DNA of 64,000 nucleotides. It comes from Perkinsus olseni. Its lineage: Eukaryota > Perkinsozoa > Perkinsida. Below are positions 19,766 through 29,819 of this stretch, piece after piece. The stretch covers positions 1 to 64,000 of the forward strand of contig JABANN010000013.1 in assembly GCA_013115125.1 (NCBI GenBank), read 5' to 3'. Under the pieces are notes generated by a model that saw only the letters and a list, made by a program, of their open reading frames with translations, had not been told where the DNA came from and did no database searches. Each line of letters opens with the position of its first letter. The first letter of the stretch is position 1. Made by a program: the position numbers and the translations under genes.

Positions 19766-21578
19766 ATGTCCACTGAGATTGAAGCTGGTCTTCCTGCTGC
19801 CGAGCTGCCATCTGTCCCACCTGTCGAGGGCAAGCCTCAGCCCGGTGACGACCTCAACGCCCTCGGCCCGATGCCCCAGTTCGGTGAAACGCCTATGGTA
19901 CCTGATGCTCTTGAGTTGGTCTCTTTAGCTCCTTGACGTTTCTCTCGCGACTGCTGAAGTCTGTTTGTCTCAGCAACGTCCCCCTCTTGACCCCTCCAGT
20001 CCTGTTCTGGCGGTTGCTCTTGGAATGTTGCTTGGCTGGCCGTTCCGTTGGGGGGGGACCCCTCCTTAACTGTTCTTGATTGATTTCTGCTTTGTCAGGT
20101 GCCCTGGATGGCTCAGCCTATCGCTCCCGCACTTCCCTCGGCCAGGGCCCTGGCTCCGGCTGATTTCCAGCAGCAGTTCGTGAATCGCTGCTTGTACTCC
20201 GGCAAGAACGTGTTGGATGAGGGAGCTACTGCGTAAGTGTCGTGTCGTCGCGTTTGTCACCGTTCGGGCTCCTTTTGAGGAGTTTCTCCGTATCGCGTTG
20301 AGCTCGAGGTTGTTGGTCTTAGAGTTCTGTCACTGCTCTTGTAGTCCTGTTTCTTCAGGTTCTCGGCTCCGGGCATCCCCGACGGAACTGAGCTTATGTT
20401 CAAGGCTTATGGCGCCGAGATCGGTGGTTCCGCTTTCGCTCCACTACTACAGCCGCCAGCTCCTCAGCCCGATTACTTCGGTCATCTCCTTGGCCACCCT
20501 ATGAACCCTACACTGTACGAGGACGACAGCATCGTCTCTGTCGAAGATGATAACGACGAACCCGAGGCCAAGAAGAGTGTAGAGACCCCCGAGGACGCCC
20601 AGGAAACTGTGAACGCCGAGGAGAATGAGTCTCCTGTTGGTAAGGTGCCTGAGGGTAGAGCCGCCACTCCGGAGCTTGCCCCCACCGAGGACGCTGAGAG
20701 CTCGGATGATTCTGGCGACGACGACTTAGACTATTTCGGACACATCATGGGTCATCCGATGAATCGCGGAAATGGCCGAAAGAAGACCCCGAAGCCGAAG
20801 AAGAAGTCGAAGAAGACTAAGACGGAGAAAATTGAGTCGGACGAGCCCCAGGTGTCAGTCTTGAACCTGTTCTTGGGTGGAGTAGAGGTGTGCGACCGTG
20901 AGGAAAACTTATCGTGAGTTGTGGGCGGCTATGGCACTTCGGTGTTCATTGGCTTCTTTGTTCAGCCATTTCGCTAAGAACGAAGACTCAAGCATTGAAG
21001 AGTCCAAAGAGGAGACACAGGAGGCTGCTGTGGATGGCGATGTCGAGGAGAATGATCACAGTCCTGTCAGTGCTGCAGAGCAGAAGACTGACCAGTCTGC
21101 GCTAAAGGATAGCCCTATCAAGAACGTGTCTGCTTTAATTGAAGAGCCATCGAAGATCGACCCGCCTGTGGAGTTGCCGGAGGATGATGAGATTGCTCCA
21201 GTGGATGACGGCGACGAGCCCGAGAAGACTGGGCGTCCTGGCGAGCCCGAAAGTGCTGTTTCTGCGTCGCCAGTGGCTAAGGCAAGTGATGAAGCGCTCA
21301 AGTCCAAGCCAGCGTCTAGCTTTCCTAAGGAGATCAACTCTACTGCTCAGAGCACCAAAAACGTTGCCGACCAGGCTTCCGTGCGGCCCGACGTCCCTGT
21401 TCAAAAGTAAGCTAGTGTGATAACCCTGCTTCAGTGTTAGTCATCGATTCTCTTCAGGGTCCCAAGTGAAAAGATCACTGATCAAGTCATTGATGAGAAC
21501 GCCGTCTCGGGCAGAGTTCGAGCTGCTGCACCGAAGAAGAAGTCCTTCTTTGGGAGCTTGTGTGGCAGCAAGAACTAA
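19766..21578 (+). CDS. DYFGH-family protein, copy A (460 aa, five exons)
   Basis: Family not recognised. Exons: 19766-19897, 20099-20232, 20359-20913, 20966-21406 and 21458-21578. All introns are GT-AG, with phases 0, 2, 2, 2. Order of parts: N-terminal LGPMPQFGETPM; Pro-rich AQPIAPALPSARALAP; block 1 QPDYFGHLLGHPMN; long acidic linker; block 2 LDYFGHIMGHPMN followed by Lys-rich KKTPKPKKKSKKTK; invariant block SVLNLFLGGVEVCDREEN then HFA; second acidic linker; C-terminal KKKSFFGSLCGSKN. No signal peptide or membrane segment. The Tyr/His pairs of the DYFGH blocks could bind metal or a partner, and the Lys/Phe/Cys tail could touch membrane or calmodulin; both are guesses. Confidence 0.85.
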
Positions 21579-22044
21579 GCGTGAAGATGACCTTTCTCGA
21601 CTGCTTCTGCGGATGGGTTGACTGATCAACTTCACTTTGTCCGATCGGACTTTCTATCTATCGAGACTGTGATCTTGGTGGTTGCATGGTAACATGACTC
21701 ACAGTACATTATTTGTTCTAATTAGCTGTTCAGCAGGGTCTGTGGCGAGCTTGGTCTGGTTGTTATTGCGCCCAAGGAGATGTAACTAAGTGCTTGAGCA
21801 AGCTCCTGTCTATCATACGGAGGGACCCTCCTGTTGGAATCCGGTATCTATCATCACCGCTTTATCGTATCTCGTGTCTTATTAACATTGCTGGGTACGA
21901 CATTGCCAGTGAAACCCATAAGGGTAGCTTCATCAATGGTCTTGCCTCTTGTTTGTCAATCCATGGTTTGGATGGATCTCACTTGTGTACTTGCCGGTCC
22001 GCTTGTTTTTACTCTGTTTTTCTCAGCTTCTGAGATACTCCCGC
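21579..22044 (+). promoter_or_regulatory. 3' UTR of copy A and upstream region of copy B
   Basis: The part just after the copy A stop holds two short elements also present after the stops of copies B and C: GAGACTGTGATCT at about 21663 and CAGTACATTATTTGTT at about 21702. Just before copy B there is a pyrimidine-rich tract ending TTTTTCTCAG, 14 bases before its first ATG, which may be a splice or trans-splice acceptor. Confidence 0.45.
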
Positions 22045-23538
22045 ATGATGGCAGCTAATGTCCACGCTACAGAGCAAGTTTACGAGCAGCATGCTGAGCC
22101 CTACGATGGTGCTTATGGCATGAGTCCCATGCCCCAGTATGGCGAAGCCCCAGTGGTAGGTCTCTTTATTCCGTCTCTTCGAATCTATGTGGTGCAGCTG
22201 TTCCTCTCTCAGGCCATGTGGCAGTCCGTCCCTATTGCTCCTCCGTTACCTTCCGCAAGAGATCTTGCCTCTATGGACTTCCAGCAAGCTTTTGTACACA
22301 AGTGCCTTTATCCCAGCCAAAGCTTCCTCGTATCCGAGGGCTTTGCTGAGCACGAGGAGGAGAAAGAGGAGTCTGAGAAACGAGATGAGTAAGTTCCGCT
22401 GCGAATTTTTCGGTTTGGATTTTATTCCCTGCCTGCCTCAGGGTTGTTGAGACTAAGGTACGAACTCCAAGACTTCCTCGTGAGCCGCAACCGGACTACT
22501 TCGGTCACTTATTGGGGCATCCTATCTCTGCGGACGATGACGAGGACTTTGAAGAGGATTCGACTTCAAAGTGTCGGGACGAAGCTGAGCAGAACGACGT
22601 GGAGGATCCCGTCGCTGATGCCCCTGAGGAGCCAATCCAGGAAGACGTGGTGGTGGAAGCTCTCGAATCTCCCGCAGCTCCTGAGCAAGTGGGAACACCT
22701 GAAGTCGAACACGAGGTTGTGGACGTGCGCCCTGAGAGCAAGCCGGTTCCTTCCGAGTCGGACAAGGAGCATGAGATCTCTGAGGAGTCAACCGAGGATG
22801 ACGATGTCGACTACTTCGGGCACATAATGGGACATCCTATGAATCATAGTAACAGCCAGCGCAAGATCAAGACTCCCAAAGAGAAAGAAGCCCTCAAGAT
22901 TGAAGAGACCGATTCACAAGAGACTCAGGGATCCGTCCTGGGCTTGTTCTTGGGAGGCGTTGAAGTCTGCGACCGAGAGGAGAACATCGGGTAAGCGGGA
23001 TATGCTTTGTTACCTTCTTGATGGATTGTGTGTCCTCCTTCAGGCAATTCACTGCTCGACCCGGAGAGGATTCTGCTGATGCTGGCGGTGGTGCGGACTC
23101 GGACGAGACTGCCCCAGTCGCCAAGACCGAGGAAGCTACCGTGCCAGAAGTTGAGGCCGTAGAGGAGACGCCTGAGGTCGTCGATGCACCCAAGGTTGAA
23201 CTTCCCCGCGACGCGGTGCAGCATCGAGTCGTCGAAGAGAGCTCGAAGCCATCCCCACCGGAAGTTGCTATGCCGGCGAAGCAGGAGAGCCGAGCTCCTG
23301 TTGCGCCGCAGCCGTCTCGAGACCCCGAGGTCGTGCAAGCCCGTAGTGTGAGCGTAGAAGCTAAAAAGTGAGTCCTGTGATCCTGGGCGCGAGCTTCGGA
23401 TACTCCGGTGTGCGTTATTCTCTTTCCGCTCGTAGGTCCGGTAAGGCTGAGCAGCCCGTCGAGACAAGCTCTGCTAGAACGACGACAAAAAAGAAGTCCT
23501 TCTTCGCTGGACTGTGCGGGAGCCGGAACCAAGATTAG
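22045..23538 (+). CDS. DYFGH-family protein, copy B (420 aa, five exons)
   Basis: Exons: 22045-22155, 22213-22388, 22442-22990, 23044-23367 and 23436-23538. Intron positions and phases (0, 2, 2, 2) are identical to copies A and C. The first two codons are both ATG. Parts in order: MSPMPQYGEAPV; MWQSVPIAPPLPSA; REPQPDYFGHLLGHP; acidic linker; VDYFGHIMGHPMN with a Lys-rich follower; GSVLGLFLGGVEVCDREEN then IGQFTAR; acidic linker rich in Pro/Val/Glu; C-terminal TKKKSFFAGLCGSRNQD. The invariant blocks sit among fast-changing acidic linkers, so the blocks are under constraint. Function unknown; probably cytoplasmic. Confidence 0.85.
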
Positions 23539-24271
23539 AGTATTGGATACCTGAGCGTATAGAGACCGTGATCTCAGTACCTCCACGTTATGCATGTCAT
23601 TATGTGTACAGTACACTAAATTAATGTCGACGCAGTAGACAACAGGAGCCATTGCTATGTGATGGACATCCCCATGATGGTTCTTTCTGGAATCAGATAT
23701 GTCATTGAACATCAACTATTATTTTTATCTCTGATTTTGTTTGATCCGCTACTGATTGTATGAGTATACTGGCTGCTGTGAGGAGGTCGTTAGTCAACTC
23801 GTTGGAACTGAGTTGGTCAATTAGCGAAGCTTTCGGGTTTGAGGGGGATTTACGGTTGGCGGTTCGCGTTCGCTCTTTTGGTCTTTCAACTAGTGACGTT
23901 GTCTGTGAGTGAGATTTATCGCCTTTGAGGATTTGCGACCTTGTCTTCAGTTTATCACTTGCAAGTTCTCGTTCGTGGTTTGCATCCCACTAGATATCAT
24001 CACTCCTGTGAACCTCCGTATTCCTGCCTAGACACCCATTCACATTCTATCGTGCCTAATGAGCTCTGAACTGCACTGCTGATTTTAGCTCACTATCTTA
24101 ACTCTGTCCTTCGGACGCAAAACTTGTGCGCCCCTGTCTGTGTGACCGTTTCATATCGTCCTTGCCGCATCCTGTGTTGGCGAAGCGAGATGCGCTAGGG
24201 AGTCGTCTCATGTTGCGGGTGTTCGCTATCTCCTATTCATTCAGCTTTGATCCTTGGTAAGCTTCTGCGTA
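23539..24271 (+). promoter_or_regulatory. 3' UTR of copy B and upstream region of copy C
   Basis: Elements shared with copies A and C follow the stop: AGAGACCGTGATCT at about 23561 and CAGTACACTAAATTAAT at about 23609. The remaining 600 bases show no supported gene. CTATTCATTCAG at about 24233-24244 is a possible acceptor upstream of the copy C ATG. Confidence 0.4.
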
Positions 24272-25970
24272 ATGGCCACCAGTGTTGAAGTTCCTAAGGA
24301 GATTAACATTGATCAGCAAGCTGAGTCTTACAATGAAGCTAATACGTTGAGCCCGATGGCGCAGTACGGCGAGGCTCCCATGGTGAGTTGTTTCATTTGC
24401 TGTGGCTGACTCGTATGAACGCATCTGTCTTTCTGTTTATAGGCTTTATGGCAGTCGGTGCCCATCGCCCCGCCTCTCCCTTCTGCGGATAGCATCGCTC
24501 CACCTGACTTCACCGAAAATTTTGTCCAGAACTGCCTCTACCCGAGCAAGACTTTCCTCGTAGCGGAAGGGCTCGAGCCCGAGAAAGATGAGTAAGTATT
24601 AGTCTGGTGCAGACCTTAATGTGAGATCGAGCTTTGTTTTATCATGTTTGTTGTGACAGGGCAACAGATGAATCTCCTAAGAAGGAAGAAGATACTGAGA
24701 AGAAAGTGTCGAAGCTCCGCACCCCTAAGGGACCTCGAGAGCCTCAACCTGACTATTTTGGACATTTGTTTGGTCACCCGTTGAGTGCTGACGAAGAAGA
24801 TGACGAGGAGGAAGACCCATGTGAAGGTGAAACCAAGGAGCTTGGCACTGATGGCACTATTGACGAGAAGGCTGATGATGTTGATGAGAAGGCTGATGAT
24901 GTTGATGAGAAGGCTGATGATGTTGACGAGAAGGCTGATGACGTTGATGAGAAGGCTAATGAGGTTGTCGAGCTGACTAATGAGGTCGACGAGAAGAGCA
25001 GAGACTTTGAAGCGACCAAGGGCGAGTCCGATACTGTGCTAAAGGACTCTGAGAAGCCTCCGGCCACAGCGGTTGAGCAGTCCAGCGAGAGAGTGCCTGA
25101 GGAGAATTCGCGTGCTGAGGTTGAGCTTACCAGAGAGGCTTCCGAGCCCGAAGCGTCCGATGACGGTGATGATGATGTCGACTACTTCGGACATATCATG
25201 GGCCATCCTATGAACCGTGGCACCGGCAGCCGGAAGGCGAAGAAGCAGGAGTCTCCAACTAGAAGGGAGCCTTCGCCTCAGAAGTCCACGCCCAAGGCCG
25301 AAGCTGAGTCTCAAGAATCACAGGGTTCCGTTCTCGGGCTGTTCTTGGGAGGTGTTGAGGTGTGCGACAGGGAAGAGAACATCGGGTGAGTTGAGACGTT
25401 GGGAGCGCGATTTTGCTTGTCTTTTGTTTTCGTCCTATAATTGCTCTTCTTGTCAGCCAATTCACTTCTCGTGGGGACGAGCCTGTTGACAGTGCCGACG
25501 TCCAACCCGAGGTTCGTGAGGACGTTCGATCGGCGGAGCCCGAAAAGTCTCGAGAAGTGGAGGAGAAGGCCGTCTCGCCAGAGAAGCTCCCGTCATCGTC
25601 AACAGGAGCGAACGATTCTTCCAAGGCGAAGGCTGATCCCGTCGAAGCCGCTCCTGAGGAAACGGCTCCTACCGCGAACGAGCAAGTTCCGGCCAGCTCT
25701 GCTCCCGATACTCCCGGGGTCGAGAAGACTCAAGAAGCTCCCGTTGAAAAGATACCGGAGAAGATTGTGGTCGAAACCAAGCCTGCGGAGGACAAGCAGT
25801 AAGTTGTCTTTGGTGGTTCTTTCTCCGATATCTCAAATCGCTCTTCGTCTTTCAGGGTGGCCGAAAAGAGAAATAATGAGGCAGTCGGTTCCTCTAGTAC
25901 CGCCAAGAAACCAGCGAAGAAGAGCCGATCATTCCTCGGGAATTTGTGTGGCAGCAAGACGATGGACTAA
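24272..25970 (+). CDS. DYFGH-family protein, copy C (480 aa, five exons)
   Basis: Exons: 24272-24382, 24443-24591, 24660-25385, 25457-25798 and 25856-25970, with phases 0, 2, 2, 2 as in A and B. Parts: LSPMAQYGEAPM; LWQSVPIAPPLPSA; REPQPDYFGHLFGHPLSA; an acidic linker lengthened by a DEKADDV tandem repeat; VDYFGHIMGHPMNRG with a Lys/Arg-rich follower; GSVLGLFLGGVEVCDREEN then IGQFTSR; acidic linker; C-terminal KKSRSFLGNLCGSKTMD. It is closest to copy B in the N-terminal and invariant blocks. The linker repeat shows that linker length is free to change while the blocks are not. Confidence 0.85.
24862..24969 (+). repeat. 21-nt coding tandem repeat (DEKADDV), about five copies
   Basis: Five units of GAYGAGAAGGCTGATGAYGTT, the last diverged (DEKANEV), code for the heptad D-E-K-A-D-D-V within the first acidic linker of copy C. 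Absent from copies A and B. The near-identical units point to recent slippage expansion. Confidence 0.85.
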
Positions 25971-28506
25971 ATCTTGCGTATTCCCGTCTTACTTTAGCGC
26001 TCTAGAGGCTGTGTCCTTCTGGGGATCTGCACGTCAACCGCAGTACATTATTTATCAATTAATCTTTGTGTGATCAGTGATCGTTAGTAGAGTCAAGAAT
26101 GGATCAAGACTTGGGTGTTGTGTTAAAAAGTTGCTGAGGTGTGGATGAAAAATATCTCATCCTGTTTTTTCTTGGTGTCACCGAGGCTGAAATAGTTGGA
26201 TACTCACCTCTTTTTCTTAGTTTTGGTTAGAGAGAATCTGTTTTGCGCGTTTATTTCACGTAGTAAGTGAACATACATGGGAACATACGGGAACATACAT
26301 CTCGGCTCTCGGGATGAGCCCCGAGTGCCCTCACGATATCGTAGGGCGCGCGATCCCGTGCAGGAATCCTTGCAGACAGGATAGTTCGCTGTGTTGTCCC
26401 CAAGAGTAACACAAAACAGATCCGCACGAGTCAAACCCCGACATGAGCGCGACGCTCGAATTGGAAAGAACGTGTGCTTGGAGGTACAGTTCGAGCCGGA
26501 GTCGTTACCTCACCTTGCTCGTCTCCTATATTGTGTTTGGCATACAAATTGGTCGGTCTCAGCTAGCCGCAAGCGCCAGCCCTTCGCAGGACTCTTGTGC
26601 GCGGTCTAATCATAAATTCCAAGCCGCCTGTGACGCTCAGACCAGTCACAGTTGCGTGTGAACCCTATCACATGGCTCGAATTGTCCCTCCAAGCACACG
26701 TGCTTTCCAAAGCAATGTATGGGCCGCGAAGCGGAGAGCACGCCTTATCCGCTGAAGCTCAAGCAGGATTCGATATCTATAACTATGATTATCCCGTTGT
26801 CAAGACCCCTGCAGCAAGGAAAACTCTTAAACGCAATACTACAGGAAAAGAGAAAGTTACCCCAAATTCCGCAGTGGTATAGCTTGAGAAGATAACATGA
26901 TTCTCGGACATATAGGGCACTTGATATTGATATCCCGACCATCGCTAGTTCCCTTCCGGCGATGCGCAGTGGTAACAATTTGTCGAAACGCCGAGTTGCT
27001 CACGACGTGGCCGCACACCTGCAACTTCGTCAGTTCCATACCAAACGTCAGCATACACTCACAAGCATTATGGGAAAGTCAGGCCTATCCCAGTCATCGG
27101 CTGTTGTTGTCATCTTACGAGACACGGGACAAGTGAACACCGAGTGGGGTGTGAACCGCTCAGGCAAGTCGAACTCAACGGGGAGTGATTCGCAAGGGAC
27201 CTGCAGATCAGAGGGTGCGCGTCCAATGGCCCTATGCGGTTCCCCCTACACCTAGCACTTCATGACGCTGTACAACAGACTGGACTTCCAAAAGCTGCCG
27301 CACAGCCACTCTTCCGCTGGCGAGCAACTGCCGGCAGAAGACGTCGTGAACAGAGCTGGATTCAAAGCTCAGCTCACCAAGTACAATGGTGATTCATTGG
27401 GTACTCCTGGGGTGTCGCCCTCGGATGGCTGTGATAGGACGCGGCTGGAGCTAGCAAACCTGTCTTGAGCAGTGGAACGCTTCTACAACACCGTATGGAC
27501 TCATCCAACCTGTTATGGGATTCAGCAGGCGGTTCTTCCTGCCGTGGTGGATCCGGCGTCCGTGCAACTCGGCGGGCATTTTCCTGAAAGTGGTGCACAG
27601 AATACAGCCGAACACGCTATGCCATAACTGCAGTACTGCGAGAATCCGCATGACAAAGTTTGCATCATGCAGCTGGATCGCCGTTGGCCGCGGTGCTCTC
27701 GGCGAAACATACTCCGCAGAGGTAGCCTAAACATCCCAGGATCGGCGATGAAGGCCTCACCTGCTCGAACCCTGGTCACTTTACCTGGCGTTGACGTTCC
27801 CTCGCTGCTCTAGGAGCGGGAGGAGTCCGTCGCGTTATCCGAATCGGAGGCCGATCACGTTCTCTCTGCCGGAGGTGAGTTCTGCAATCCATTTCCTGTG
27901 CGTACTCCCGGAAGGCGCAGGGCGGACTCACCGTAGCGATGGAGGTGAGGAGAATTGCCCTCCGGGTTGGAAACGACTGTCGACCGTCGTAACGGCAGGA
28001 ATCTGTACTAGATATTCAGCCCGAGTCACGGCTTCATCTTACCGTAGACGGTAGCACCGGCTCGTCATCCCAACAGTGCAGGGAAACCGGGTCGTCCCTG
28101 ATCGTCAATTTTATGGTAACCCCGCGTAGAGACGCATGCCTACAACTCCGCTTTGGCCGTGGTAATAATCTCCTCGACGTCCTCGGGCAAACCGGCGCTC
28201 GGCGGGGTACATACAGAATAGAAGCCAGTTCGAGCATACCTATCGACCCAGAGTCCGAGCAGCGTTACAGCCTCGCAACCACTCACCCCTCCCGAGGCTC
28301 AGGCGTCCACAATCGGTATCGTTTGGGAGGAGGGCATTCCTTCGGAGGGAGCGACGTTCCCTCTTCACGAAGGGCCTCCACGCTCGGCGTTCGTTCATCC
28401 CTCGTGGGAGAGTACATGTGGCCCTCGAGAACGAGCGTTTGATCACACGAGCTTAGTGTTGCCCTCCCCTACCGGCCAAGTTCCCCGAAAAAAGAGAGTC
28501 CAAAAT
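25971..28506. other. gene-poor region of 2.5 kb
   Basis: The first 100 bases are the copy C 3' UTR, with the shared element CAGTACATTATTTATCAATT at about 26041. Three copies of GAACATAC lie close together at 26269-26298. A GC-rich patch at about 26301-26350 can form a weak CTCGG/CCGAG hairpin. Scattered open frames of 60-110 codons on both strands show no family features or splice logic. No tRNA or rRNA gene was recognised. Confidence 0.4.
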
Positions 28507-29696
28507 CTATCCAATGCGTCGTTGCCCAGCCCAGCAGCTGCCGCTGAATGAAAGCACAATTAGGATGAATGATAGAAAGGCACCTGCTGTACCCAAATGA
28601 GCTTCACGTTTCGCCGTGGGGTAGGCCAGGGCCAAGAGGCAGCTCTGAAGTTTCTTCCTTTGCTCTGCACCAACTCGCCCAACCGTAGGGTCCCCACCTT
28701 CAAAATTCTCGCGAACGTACCTAGGATCCCGCTGACGAGCGAACAGTCCGCCGAACACTAACTCTAAGATCTCAGCAGACTCAACTCCACTTCCAATCAT
28801 CTCGTACACCTGAGGGAGAGACCTCTCACACCCGACTGAGGCTTCCACGCTATCTACCTTCTGCAGCAGAAGATCGCGCTGCGTGTTGTCGAATATTTCC
28901 CTCCTCATCGCCGTGGCTCTCCCAGTTGTTCTATTTTTCTTCAGCCACTCCATCGCCTCCTCGAGCTCGCCCTCTGCTTTGACGCGCTCGGCTTCTCGAT
29001 ATGTCCGCAAATAACTGACAAACATAGGGGGCAATCAGCACACGATGTCTGAACAGTGAGTCCTACTGCTCGGGAACCAAGTCCTTGATACCGTCCAGAA
29101 GCCCCACCTCCTCGATGAAAGCCTCGAACGCGTCAAAACTGCCTGTTTGCAGAAGATGTACCTATTGCAGCCATACAGCCCATGGCGTGGAGGTTGACTG
29201 AGCCCCACAGCAACGAGTTTGCGCATGTATCGAGCGAAGTCCGCCTGCTGCTCTGGCGTCTCTGGTGATTTGGGCATAACGTGCTGCCGTATGGCCTTAG
29301 TCACCTCTCCCTCAGCCAGGGCTTGGAACCTGCGGACGTCGAAGGTACCGGAATCGCAGAGGACTCCCCACTTACTCGGACAGAGACCGAGAAAGTTGGG
29401 ACAGTCTTGCATGGTAGTTTTGATGCCGCTTTCCGAGCAAGGATGCGGCGCTCGAATCTTTTGCCTTGGTAGCGAGTGACGTCAGAGCCGCAGGTGTCGC
29501 CTGACAGGATTTTGTGACAAGTGTAAGGACAGTGGTGACGCACGTCGTGTCTAACAGCCAGCAAAGCGTCTCTAAGCCGGGACAGTTGCTGCTCCGCTTC
29601 GTTGAACACTCTTGTTTGTTCGTTGCCCACGGCTTCGACTTCCTTCAAGATGCTTGCCATGGTTGGAGGCGGTCTCTCCGACGGTGTGGAGGACAT
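28507..29696 (-). CDS. unknown protein with C-terminal membrane segment, multi-exon
   Basis: Not recognised. Probable start MSSTPSERPPPTMASILKEV at 29696, then a charged helix and a Cys-rich stretch (HHCPYTCHKILSGDTCGSD). A second frame with CPNFLGLCPSKWGVLC and a helical part (TPEQQADFARYMRKLVAVGL) must follow, but the join between about 29480 and 29400 is not clear. A good intron at 29066-29015 (GTAGGACT...TTTGTCAG) leads into the last exon: HYLRTYREAERVKAEGELEE, Arg-rich helices, and a C-terminal hydrophobic segment (GAFLSFILIVLSFSG) followed by only about 10 residues. That arrangement suggests a tail-anchored membrane protein with a cytosolic N-terminal part. Confidence 0.5.
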
Positions 29697-29819
29697 CTTC
29701 ACGATTCAAAAAGTGGCAATCAGGACGTCGGTGGTAGCCAAACCGCACTCCAACGCACCGAGTGCAACGAGGATACAGTGGTGCCCCTCAACTCGATAAC
29801 GCAACACTCTCTCTTCAGT

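Noticed and set aside
22894-23715. Long minus-strand open frame opposite DYFGH copy B
   Set aside because: It crosses exons and introns of a gene whose splicing and paralogs are clear. No start context or family match.
27250-28450. Several open frames of 60-110 codons on both strands
   Set aside because: No domains, no splice pattern, no similarity to neighbours. Expected by chance at this base composition.
29135-29180. Similarity of about 35 bases to the EML gene near 795-833 (tttgcagaagat...ttgcagccacacag)
   Set aside because: Too short, with a gap, and no further WD40 similarity on either side. Likely chance, not a copied fragment.
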